A stretch of DNA of 64,000 nucleotides. Source: Haliea sp964022665. Its GTDB lineage: Bacteria > Pseudomonadota > Gammaproteobacteria > Pseudomonadales > Halieaceae. Shown in pieces: positions 26,420-34,642 of the stretch. The stretch lies in NCBI GenBank assembly GCA_964022665.1, contig CAXIDF010000006.1, positions 94,914 to 158,913 of the forward strand, in the 5' to 3' direction. The position numbers and the translations under genes are program-made. Under the pieces are notes generated by a model. It was not told where the DNA came from. It saw only the letters and a program-made list of their open reading frames with translations, and did not search any database. Every line of letters begins with the position of its first letter. Positions within the stretch are counted from its first letter, which is position 1.

Positions 26420-26595
26420 GACATCATATCCTTTCCCGGTTCCAACTGCCGCGGAAGTGTATCCAATGGCCGCGCAGAATAACACGCCTGCACACTTGCG
26501 ACAGGCCCCATGGCCGTTTTCGCGCATCACCTTGGGCCGCTATTGGGGTAGAGTAGCTCTCACAATAAAGCACACCCAAGGTGAGGACAGGCAAC

Positions 26596-27609
26596 ATGGG
26601 CAAATTGACGCTGGGACTGCAACTCGGCTACTGGGGCGCGCAACCGCAGCCCAACATGGTCGAACTGGCACAGGAGGCGGAGCGGCTGAACTTTGATTCG
26701 GTGTGGGTCGCCGAGTCCTGGGGCAACGACTGCTTCACTCCCCTGGCGTGGATTGGCAGCCAGACGTCTCGCATTCGGCTCGGCACGGCCGTCGCACAGC
26801 TTTCCGCGCGCACACCTACCGCCTGCGCCATGGCCGCCATGGCCCTTGACCATCTTTCAGGCGGGCGCATGATTCTTGGCCTCGGCGTTTCCGGCCCCCA
26901 GGTGGTGGAGGGCTGGTACGGCCAGCCTTACAGCAAACCGGTGACACGCACACGGGACTATGTCGATATCATTCGCCAGGTACTGGCGCGACAGGCACCC
27001 GTTACCAGCGACAGTGAGTTCTACCCCCTGCCCTACCACGGCCCGGGCGCCTGGGGCATGGGTAAACCGCTCAAGCCCATCGTCCACCCGCTACGGCCTG
27101 ACTTGCCCATCTTTATTGGCGCCGAAGGCCCGAAAAATGTCGAACAGACCGCGGAAATTGCCGATGGCTGGCTGCCACTCTACTACTCCCCCTACCGTCA
27201 GGAGGTCTACGCCAGCCAGTTGCGCAACGCCAGACCCGGCTTCGAAATTCCCGCGCTGGTACTGTGCAACATCAACGACAACCTTGATGAAGCGCTGTAC
27301 CCGGTCAAGGCCATGCTGGGCTTCTACATTGGCGGCATGGGGTCCAAAGCACGCAACTTTCACAAGGAATTGATGGCGCGCATGGGTTTCGCGGATGAAG
27401 CCGAGCAGATTCAGGCACTGTTTTTTGCCGGCAAGCGGGACGAGGCAATTGCGCTGGTGCCCGACGCCTTCGCTGACGAGATTTCGCTCTCGGGCCCCCG
27501 TGACCGCATCAAGGAGAAGCTGCGCGACTGGGAAAACTCCCCGGTCACCAGCCTGTTGATCAATGGCGACACAGCCCTGCTGCGCGAAATGGCGGCGCTG
27601 GTAAATTGA
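26596..27609 (+). CDS. LLM-class flavin-dependent oxidoreductase (F420-type subgroup)
   Basis: 337-residue luciferase-like TIM barrel. KLTLGLQLGYWG at the start, FDSVWVAESWGNDCFTPLAWIG, RIRLGTAVAQLSARTPTACAMAA, GRMILGLGVSGPQVVEGWYG and PIFIGAEGPKNVEQTAEIADGWLP follow the family plan. The sequence type resembles F420-annotated LLM enzymes that are abundant in catabolic clusters, but proteobacterial members may use FMN. An AAGGTGAGG stretch precedes the ATG. A 58-nt gap leads into the MFS gene. Confidence 0.87.
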   Translation: MGKLTLGLQLGYWGAQPQPNMVELAQEAERLNFDSVWVAESWGNDCFTPLAWIGSQTSRIRLGTAVAQLSARTPTACAMAAMALDHLSGGRMILGLGVSGPQVVEGWYGQPYSKPVTRTRDYVDIIRQVLARQAPVTSDSEFYPLPYHGPGAWGMGKPLKPIVHPLRPDLPIFIGAEGPKNVEQTAEIADGWLPLYYSPYRQEVYASQLRNARPGFEIPALVLCNINDNLDEALYPVKAMLGFYIGGMGSKARNFHKELMARMGFADEAEQIQALFFAGKRDEAIALVPDAFADEISLSGPRDRIKEKLRDWENSPVTSLLINGDTALLREMAALVN

Positions 27610-27667
27610 CCTGAATACCGCTTCCGTTATATTGGGTGCACTATAAAAAGACAAGGATGCCACAGCC

Positions 27668-28972
27668 GTGACTACAGGCCAGCCGGATTACTCTCCCGCG
27701 TACAAGCGTTTTGTGCTGGTCATGCTGACCATGGTCTACGCCTTCAATTTCATCGACCGGCAGATTCTGGTGATTCTGCAGGAGCCGATCAAGGCCGACA
27801 TGGGCCTGTCCGACACCCAGCTTGGCCTGCTCAGCGGTTTCAGCTTCGCCCTGATCTACGTCACCGCCGGGATCCCCATTGCCTACTGGGCTGACCGCGG
27901 CAACCGGCGCAACATCGTATCGCTGTCACTCGCCGTGTGGAGTGGCATGACCGCGCTGTCCGGGTTTGTGCAGACCTACGCCCAACTGCTGGCGGCACGT
28001 ATCGGTGTGGGGCTGGGTGAAGCCGGTGGCAGCCCACCCTCGCATTCGATGATCAGCGATTATTTTCCGCCGGAACAGCGAGGGCGCGCGCTGTCGTTCT
28101 ATTCCATGGGGATTTACGTCGGCATACTGCTGGGCTTCATGTTTGGTGGCATGATCGCGGAAGCCTTCGGCTGGCGCGCGGCTTTCCTGATCGTCGGTAT
28201 CCCCGGCGTGCTGTTCGCCATTGTGTTGCGTCTCACGGTACAGGAACCCCTGCGCGGGCGGTGGGAAACCGCCGCCGACAATGCCGCCGTCCGGCCCTCC
28301 CTGCAGGACACCCTGACACTGCTGCAGCAGTTGCCTTCCTTCTGGCTTATCGCGGTGGGCTGCGCCCTCACCGCCTTTGTCAGCTACGGCGTGGGCAACT
28401 TTTTCCCCTCTTTCCTGATTCGCAGCCACGGTCTGAGTGTAGCGCAGGTCGGCATCGTGCTCGCGCTGGTGTCCGGTATTGGTGGCGCCCTGGGTACCTA
28501 TCTCGGTGGGTATCTCGGTGACCGCTTCGGCGCTCGCGACCCACGCTGGTATCTGTGGGTGCCCATGCTTGGCGGGCTGATCGCCTTTGGGCCCTACCTC
28601 TATGTGCTGCTGACCGACAACACCACCCACCTGCTGGTTATCCTGGTGTTCACCAATATCCTGACAGCGATGTACCTGGGGCCCTGCATCGCCCTCTCAC
28701 ATGCGCTGGTGCCGCCCAATATGCGGGCGCTCACCTCGGCCATCCTGTTCTTCGTCCTGAACATGATCGGCCTCGGCCTGGGCCCCTTCCTGACAGGGCT
28801 TGCCAGCGACCTGCTCGCGCCGCGCTTTGGCACCGACAGCCTGCGCTACGCCATGGTCCTCGCCTCACTGTTTGGTCTCGTTGCCATCGGCCTGTTCTAC
28901 TTCGCGGCCCGACGACTGCCTGAAGACCTCGCCAAACGCCGGCGCGCTGCAGAAGCATACAGCGTCGTTTAG
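27668..28972 (+). CDS. MFS transporter
   Basis: 434-residue major facilitator with 12 predicted helices. DRQILVILQEPIKADMGLSDTQLGLLSGFSFAL and GIPIAYWADRGNRRNIV (loop 2-3 motif) place it in the ACS/Spinster-like group (hexuronate or lipid-like substrates). GTG start at 27668, 8 nt after AAGGATG. It probably carries the substrate or product handled by the neighbouring LLM oxidoreductase and DUF3604 protein. Confidence 0.9.
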   Translation: MTTGQPDYSPAYKRFVLVMLTMVYAFNFIDRQILVILQEPIKADMGLSDTQLGLLSGFSFALIYVTAGIPIAYWADRGNRRNIVSLSLAVWSGMTALSGFVQTYAQLLAARIGVGLGEAGGSPPSHSMISDYFPPEQRGRALSFYSMGIYVGILLGFMFGGMIAEAFGWRAAFLIVGIPGVLFAIVLRLTVQEPLRGRWETAADNAAVRPSLQDTLTLLQQLPSFWLIAVGCALTAFVSYGVGNFFPSFLIRSHGLSVAQVGIVLALVSGIGGALGTYLGGYLGDRFGARDPRWYLWVPMLGGLIAFGPYLYVLLTDNTTHLLVILVFTNILTAMYLGPCIALSHALVPPNMRALTSAILFFVLNMIGLGLGPFLTGLASDLLAPRFGTDSLRYAMVLASLFGLVAIGLFYFAARRLPEDLAKRRRAAEAYSVV

Positions 28973-29006
28973 CCACATGAACATACCCAGCACGGAAACT
29001 TCCATA

Positions 29007-30884
29007 ATGAAAAATGTTCCGCTCACCAAGGCCTTATTCAGTTGTGCCCTACTGCTCGCTGGCACCACCATGGCCCGCGCCGACGCCTATTCGCCCTGGG
29101 CGGACCACGATTACCCACAACAGGTTTACTGGGGTGACACCCACCTGCACACCGCAACCTCCCTCGACGCCAATCTGTTCGGTGTGCACAACCTGACCGC
29201 CGCCGATGCCTACCGTTTCGCCCGTGGCGAAACCGTCACCAGCAGTACAGGCCTGCGCGCGCGCATGAGCCAGCCGCTGGACTTCCTGGTGGTTGCCGAC
29301 CACGCAGAGTACCTGGGTGTCATGCCGCCGATTCGTGCGGGCGACCCCGCGCTCATGCAGAACGATACAGCGCGTCGCTGGCGCGACATCTTAGCCAGCG
29401 GCGACCCGGTGGGCTTTGGCCGCATGATGCTGGACATCGGCGCTTCCTACGCCACGGGGACACCCCTGGTGACGCTGCCAACCACCCTGCCCTCACCTTG
29501 GGAAGCCAATACGCGCATGGCGGATGAGGCCAACGAGCCGGGCGTGTTCAGCGCCCTCATCGGCTTCGAATGGTCAGCCATGCCCAATGGCAATAACCTG
29601 CACCGGGTTGTGGTGCTGCGGGATAACGCTTCGCGCGCCAACCAGGTCACGCCATTTTCCGCTTTCGACAGTGAGGACCCGGAGGCACTCTGGCGCTACC
29701 TCGCCGACTACGAGCAAAACACCGGCGGGCAGGCGCTGGCAATTCCACACAACGGAAACCTGAGTGGCGGCCTAATGTTCGCCGACAAGCGCGCCAATGG
29801 CGATGCCATCACGGTCGCTTACGCTCGTGAGCGCCTGCGCTGGGAACCCCTGGTGGAGGTGACGCAGATGAAAGGCGACGGCGAGGCACATCCGCTGCTG
29901 TCCCCCACTGACGAATTTGCGGACTACGGGACCTGGGACCAGTACAACATCGATATGAGCACCGCGCAGGAAGACTGGATGCAGCGCTTCCAGTACGTGC
30001 GCCCGGCATTGCAGACCGGTTTGCGGGTGGAGCAACAGATCGGCGTCAATCCCTTCCAGTTCGGCATGATTGGCAGCACCGATTCGCACACCGCCCTGGC
30101 CGCCGTGGAGGAGGACAATTTCTGGGGGAAGATGTCCAGCCACGAGCCTTCAGCCGAGCGCGCCAGCCGCCTGTGGGGGATACCGGAGGCGGAAATGAGC
30201 AGCGCGGGGTTGCTCGCAGCCGGCTATGCCGCGGTGTGGGCAACCGAGAACACCCGCGAGGCACTGTTTGATGCGATGCGCCGGCGCGAAGTCTATGCCA
30301 CCACGGGGCCGCGTATGCGCGTGCGCTTCTTTGGTGGCTGGGATTTCAGCGAGCAGGATCTCACAGCAACGGATTCCGCGCTGCGAGGCTACAGGAAAGG
30401 TGTGCCGATGGGGGCCGTTTTGCCTGCGCGCCAGGGTGCACAGCCTGGGCCCGTCTTCATGGCGCAGGCGCTCAAGGAGCCGGAGGGCGCCCACCTGGAT
30501 CGGCTACAGGTGGTCAAGGGCTGGGTGGACAGCTGGGGCGAAACACATGAAACGGTCTACGACGTGGCCTGGTCCGATGCCCGCGAACCGAATGCCCAGG
30601 GCAAGCTGCCACCTGTCGGCAACACGGTGGATACCGACACCGGGCACTACGCCAACAGCATCGGCAGCGCTGAGTTGAGCGCCGTATGGACCGACCCGGA
30701 CTTCGACCCCGAACAGGCCGCTGTCTACTACCTGCGTGTTCTGGAAATACCCACGCCGCGCTGGCCCGTGCACGACCGGGTACGCCTGCAGGCAGACCTC
30801 CCGGCGGGCACGACCCTCACCCACCAGGAACGCGCCTACACCTCGCCCATCTGGTACCAACCCGAGGGTAGCGACACACCATGA
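29007..30884 (+). CDS. Exported DUF3604 protein (PHP-like metal-site protein), copy 1
   Basis: 625-residue protein with a signal peptide (residues 1-25, ending MARA). It carries a set of metal-ligand motifs reminiscent of PHP/amidohydrolase folds: GDTHLHT (43-49), VVADHAEYLG (from 96), IPHNGNLSGG and GSTDSHTA. DUF3604 proteins have no established activity; a periplasmic metal-dependent hydrolase is my inference from the His/Asp pattern. The last 4 nt overlap the next start (ATGA), coupling it to the APH-like kinase gene. A diverged paralogue lies at 36679-38688. Confidence 0.85.
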   Translation: MKNVPLTKALFSCALLLAGTTMARADAYSPWADHDYPQQVYWGDTHLHTATSLDANLFGVHNLTAADAYRFARGETVTSSTGLRARMSQPLDFLVVADHAEYLGVMPPIRAGDPALMQNDTARRWRDILASGDPVGFGRMMLDIGASYATGTPLVTLPTTLPSPWEANTRMADEANEPGVFSALIGFEWSAMPNGNNLHRVVVLRDNASRANQVTPFSAFDSEDPEALWRYLADYEQNTGGQALAIPHNGNLSGGLMFADKRANGDAITVAYARERLRWEPLVEVTQMKGDGEAHPLLSPTDEFADYGTWDQYNIDMSTAQEDWMQRFQYVRPALQTGLRVEQQIGVNPFQFGMIGSTDSHTALAAVEEDNFWGKMSSHEPSAERASRLWGIPEAEMSSAGLLAAGYAAVWATENTREALFDAMRRREVYATTGPRMRVRFFGGWDFSEQDLTATDSALRGYRKGVPMGAVLPARQGAQPGPVFMAQALKEPEGAHLDRLQVVKGWVDSWGETHETVYDVAWSDAREPNAQGKLPPVGNTVDTDTGHYANSIGSAELSAVWTDPDFDPEQAAVYYLRVLEIPTPRWPVHDRVRLQADLPAGTTLTHQERAYTSPIWYQPEGSDTP

Positions 30885-32245
30885 CCGAGCCCACACACGA
30901 TTTGCCGGAAGGCCTGCTGCCCTGGGTCGCCAGCCTGGGCCCGGGACACATATCACACCTTGAGCGCCACGTTGCGCGACGCGAGGCCTGGGTCGTCGAT
31001 ATCACCCGCGGCGACGGCAGCGTACTCGAAGGTTTTCTGCGCCTCGACCGCGAGCCGGCTGCCGCCCGCAATGTTTCCCTGCAACGCGAGGCGGCCATCT
31101 GTCGTGCACTGACCGCTACCGATGTGCCAGTGCCCGAACTCTTGGGCTGGAGCGATACACACCACGCCGCACTGTTCAGCCGGGTGCCCGGCAGCGCCGA
31201 CCTCCCGGGTGTCGACGACCCAGAGCGCCAAAGACGCATCATGGAGGACTTTATTGGCGCCATCGCCCGTCTCCACTGCCTCGACCTGGACAGCCTGGAG
31301 TTGGACGAAGTGCTTGGTGCACGCCCGGCCACGCCCGCGGAAGCGGCACTGGGCGACCTCGATGCCCAGCTGCACGCTTTTGCGGGTTTTCTCAAGCACT
31401 ATCAGGACCCATTGCTGGGCTATGGTGCAGGCTGGCTGCGCCGGTTTGCGCCCCGCCAGATTGCCCGGGTTTCACTGGTGCAGGGCGATACCGGGCCGGT
31501 CAACTTTCTGTTTGAGGGCGACCGGGTAAGCGCCGTAGTCGATTGGGAATGGGGGCACTGGGGTGACCCCATGGAGGACCTGGGCAACATCTGCGTTCGC
31601 GAATTCTGGAATCCCAGCGGCGGCCTGAGCGGGTTGTTTGAACGCTATGAGCAGCTCTCGGGAATTCCCTATACCCGGACCGCGGCACAGTACTACCGAA
31701 TCCAGCAGAATGTGCGTGGCATGATTCCGATTCACGCGGCCTGCAACCAGCCCGGGCTGCGCGAGTCCATGGCCTGGTACCTGAGCTACCGCTACGTGGG
31801 GGATCGCTCTACCTGCGAGGCGCTTGGGGATGCCATGAACGTTGCCGTGGAGGCGCCGCCCATGCCAGACACATCGAGTGATCGTTCAGTGCTGCTGGCG
31901 GCTGCATCCGCCACCCTGCAGCGCGACGTGCTGCCCGCGCTAGACAGTCCCTTCGCCCGTTCGCGACTCAATGACGTGCGTGTGCTTGTCGCCTGCGCGG
32001 AGCGTGAGCAACGCTACGGCGAAGCAGTGCGTGCCGCCTGCTGTGGGGACATCGGACACCTGCTGAAGACGCAAACCCGGCCCTACGAGCAGGCTCTAGG
32101 CCAGCTGATGGAGGCCATCGCCGAGGAACGCGTTGCCGACGAGCCTCTTATCCAGCTTCTGGCGCGCAAAGCCTATCGGGAGGAGTGGCTGTATCAGCCC
32201 GCGGCCGCCCTGTACCCGGCGCGGCGCTGGGCCGCGCTGGACTAG
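30881..32245 (+). CDS. APH-like kinase fused to a DUF6285-like C-terminal domain
   Basis: 454 residues. The N-terminal part has the aminoglycoside-phosphotransferase/choline-kinase plan: SLVQGDTGPVNFLF (Brenner loop with Gln in place of His) and AVVDWEWGHWGDPMEDLG (DxE metal motif). The part after residue about 330 (LLAAASATLQRDVLPALDSP, VRVLVACAEREQ) resembles DUF6285, a helical domain usually encoded separately beside APH-like genes in acyl-CoA catabolic clusters. The real substrate is likely a catabolic intermediate rather than an antibiotic. ATGA overlap with the DUF3604 gene. Confidence 0.82.
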   Translation: MTEPTHDLPEGLLPWVASLGPGHISHLERHVARREAWVVDITRGDGSVLEGFLRLDREPAAARNVSLQREAAICRALTATDVPVPELLGWSDTHHAALFSRVPGSADLPGVDDPERQRRIMEDFIGAIARLHCLDLDSLELDEVLGARPATPAEAALGDLDAQLHAFAGFLKHYQDPLLGYGAGWLRRFAPRQIARVSLVQGDTGPVNFLFEGDRVSAVVDWEWGHWGDPMEDLGNICVREFWNPSGGLSGLFERYEQLSGIPYTRTAAQYYRIQQNVRGMIPIHAACNQPGLRESMAWYLSYRYVGDRSTCEALGDAMNVAVEAPPMPDTSSDRSVLLAAASATLQRDVLPALDSPFARSRLNDVRVLVACAEREQRYGEAVRAACCGDIGHLLKTQTRPYEQALGQLMEAIAEERVADEPLIQLLARKAYREEWLYQPAAALYPARRWAALD

Positions 32246-32266
32246 GGGCTGCCGCGAGCAAGGCCG

Positions 32267-32686
32267 TCAGGCGTTGGCGGCAACTTCCAGTTTAGCGAGC
32301 ATATCGGCATAAATGCCTTCGAGCATCGCCTGACCTTCCGTTTCAGAAATGCCCTCGGGCTTGGCAGAGCAATTCCAGCGCGCCAGGGTACGGGCGCCGT
32401 TGTCCAGGGATTCCAGCGACACCTCGGCGCGGTATTCGCTCACCGGCATGGGCATTTTCGGAATCGTGTAACTGAACGAGCGACTGGCGGCGTCCATGGC
32501 TTCCAGTATTTCGTCAATGGGCTCCATGCCTTCCATATGAATGCGACGTGTCATACCCGGGCCTTCACCGATAGCCTCCAGATCCGTCCATCCGGGGTAC
32601 CAGTTCAGGTTGCCGAAATCCTCCAGCAGCGCCCACACCTTGTCGACAGGCGCATTCAATTCACGTTCTACTTTGACTCTGATCAT
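32267..32686 (-). CDS. SRPBCC (START-like) family protein
   Basis: 139-residue helix-grip protein: VKVERELNAPVDKVWALLEDFGNLNWYPGW at the start, ASRSFSYTI and a C-terminal amphipathic helix (EGIYADMLAKLEVAANA). It binds hydrophobic ligands; members include polyketide cyclases and lipid carriers. Its ATG overlaps the stop of the amidohydrolase gene by one base (TGATG), so the two are translated together. Confidence 0.87.
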   Translation of the reverse strand: MIRVKVERELNAPVDKVWALLEDFGNLNWYPGWTDLEAIGEGPGMTRRIHMEGMEPIDEILEAMDAASRSFSYTIPKMPMPVSEYRAEVSLESLDNGARTLARWNCSAKPEGISETEGQAMLEGIYADMLAKLEVAANA

Positions 32687-34458
32687 CAGGCAGCTTCCTC
32701 TTTGTTGTGGGGTTGGGGGGTGTTTGGTAAGTGGCTATCGCCCTGCTTGCCCGCGCGTACCAGTCGCCCTGGGAGTGCCCCTGTCGGCGCTCCATCCTGC
32801 ATGATGACCTCGCCGGACACCAAGGTGTAGCGGTACCCTGTGGCGCCTTGAAACACCCGTCGTCCGCCCGCGGGCAAGTCGTAAATCACCTGTGGCGATG
32901 CGATCGCCAGCTGATCGAGGTCGATAATGTTGATGTCGGCTTTCATACCCGCTTCGAGCGTGCCGCGGTCAACGAGGCCCATGCAGCGGGCGGTTTCCAG
33001 CGTGTGCATACGCACGGCCTGCTCCAGGCTGAAGCGCGACCCACGCTGGCGGTCACGCACCAGATAACTGAGCAGCCAGGTGGGAATACTCGCATCGGAG
33101 AGTACACCGCAGTGTGCGCCTGTATCAGCAAGGCTGATGACTGAGCTTTCATCGGCCAACATTTCCAGCTGGCGGTCGAGGCTGCGCATGTCGTAGCCAA
33201 ACAGGGGGCAGTAGAGCATGCGCTTGCCGTCATTCTCGAGCAGCGCATCGTAGGCGTACTCCGCGGGAGTTACGCCGGCGCGCTCGGCCAGGTGTTGAAT
33301 GCTGTCCTCCCCGGCGGGCTCATAATCGGGGTTTTCTGCCAGCACATAAATGTTGTCGAAGCCGTCGACAATCTTGTCCATGATGTCGTGGCCCATATGC
33401 GGCGGCGTTTCCTCGACGATTGCCCTGCGCACAGCGGGATCGCGCAGGCGCGCAAGGCGTTCCTCTGGCGCCAGCCCTGCCAGCGGTGCGTAGCTCTGGT
33501 GGAACATGAAGGGGTTCACGGTGCCTTCCCAGCCCATCAGGATATTCACCGGTCTGGCACCCACATGGGGGATCAAACGCGCGCCCTCGCCACGGGCGTC
33601 CTTCACGTATTGCAGCTGTTGCTGCACACGGGGCCAGTCGGCCTCGGAACGGTAAAAGAGCACAAAGTTCACCTGGCAATCGTTTTCGATGGAAAGGCGT
33701 TTCATCCACGCCATTTCCTCTTCCCAATTGCTGAAGTCGGACACCAGGCCGTAGATCCCCTGTCCGGTTTCACCGATCACCTGGCCTATACCCAGAAGTT
33801 CATCGGCATCCGCGTAGGTGCCGGGCATGACCTCGCCGTTTCGGGTGGTGTGCAACTGAGTTCGTGAGGTGGTAAACCCCACTGCGCCCGCCGCCAGACC
33901 CTCGCGCACGATACTTGCCATACGCGCTACATCGTCTGCCGTGGCCGGTTCATTGCGCACACCGCGCTCACCCATAACATAAGTACGCACGGCACAATGT
34001 GGTACCTGTGCGCCGATATCGATGGCGCGCGGCATGCGATCCAGGGCATCAAGGTATTCCGGGAAGGTCTCCCACTCCCAGGTAATTCCCTCGGCCAGCG
34101 CCGCTCCCGGGATATCCTCCACGTCTTCCATGACCTCGATCATGCGCTGACGCTCCGCGTCATCCGGCTTGCACGGCGCAAAGCCGACACCGCAGTTCCC
34201 CATAACCAGGGTGGTAATGCCGTGATTGGAGGCGGGGCTGCAATACGGGTCCCAGGTGGCCTGGCCATCCATGTGCGAGTGTGTATCCACCCACCCCGGA
34301 GCCACCACCAACCCCCGGGCGTCGATCACCTTGCGTGCATCACCCTGCACATCGCCCACCGCGACAATGCGCCCGTCAAGCACCGCGATGTTGCCGACAA
34401 AGGCCGGCTGACCGCTGCCGTCAACAATCTTGCCATCACAAATGAGTAGATCGTACAA
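32686..34458 (-). CDS. N-acyl-D-amino-acid deacylase-type amidohydrolase
   Basis: 590-residue metal-dependent hydrolase with composite beta-sandwich ends (YDLLICDGKIVDGSGQPAF and VIYDLPAGGRRVFQGATGYRYTLVSG) and a barrel with VDTHSHMDGQ as HxH motif and VSLADTGAHCG near the end with the conserved Asp. This is the D-aminoacylase/dihydroorotase-like group; many members in catabolic clusters have other substrates. No ATG fits: I choose the TTG at 34458 because GGAGGA sits 7 nt upstream, with a TTG at 34476 as alternative. Coupled to the SRPBCC gene. Confidence 0.85.
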   Translation of the reverse strand: MYDLLICDGKIVDGSGQPAFVGNIAVLDGRIVAVGDVQGDARKVIDARGLVVAPGWVDTHSHMDGQATWDPYCSPASNHGITTLVMGNCGVGFAPCKPDDAERQRMIEVMEDVEDIPGAALAEGITWEWETFPEYLDALDRMPRAIDIGAQVPHCAVRTYVMGERGVRNEPATADDVARMASIVREGLAAGAVGFTTSRTQLHTTRNGEVMPGTYADADELLGIGQVIGETGQGIYGLVSDFSNWEEEMAWMKRLSIENDCQVNFVLFYRSEADWPRVQQQLQYVKDARGEGARLIPHVGARPVNILMGWEGTVNPFMFHQSYAPLAGLAPEERLARLRDPAVRRAIVEETPPHMGHDIMDKIVDGFDNIYVLAENPDYEPAGEDSIQHLAERAGVTPAEYAYDALLENDGKRMLYCPLFGYDMRSLDRQLEMLADESSVISLADTGAHCGVLSDASIPTWLLSYLVRDRQRGSRFSLEQAVRMHTLETARCMGLVDRGTLEAGMKADINIIDLDQLAIASPQVIYDLPAGGRRVFQGATGYRYTLVSGEVIMQDGAPTGALPGRLVRAGKQGDSHLPNTPQPHNKEEAA

Positions 34459-34642
34459 AGGACTATCCTCCGGCAATTGCTTATCATTCTAGGTATCGAC
34501 AGACTACTGGATTGCCCCCGGAGGTTAAAGCAGCTGCGTCACGCGGCCTGCGGTACCCTGTGCTGGTGCAGAGATTTAGCCTGTTTTTGGTCACGGCAAG
34601 CGCCCGGAATTCACCGGCCTGCACAAGGAGAGTCTGCATCCC

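Noticed and set aside
30881..32245. Aminoglycoside resistance gene
   Set aside because: APH fold only; the Brenner His is replaced, an extra domain is fused, and the gene is coupled to a DUF3604 gene in a catabolic region.
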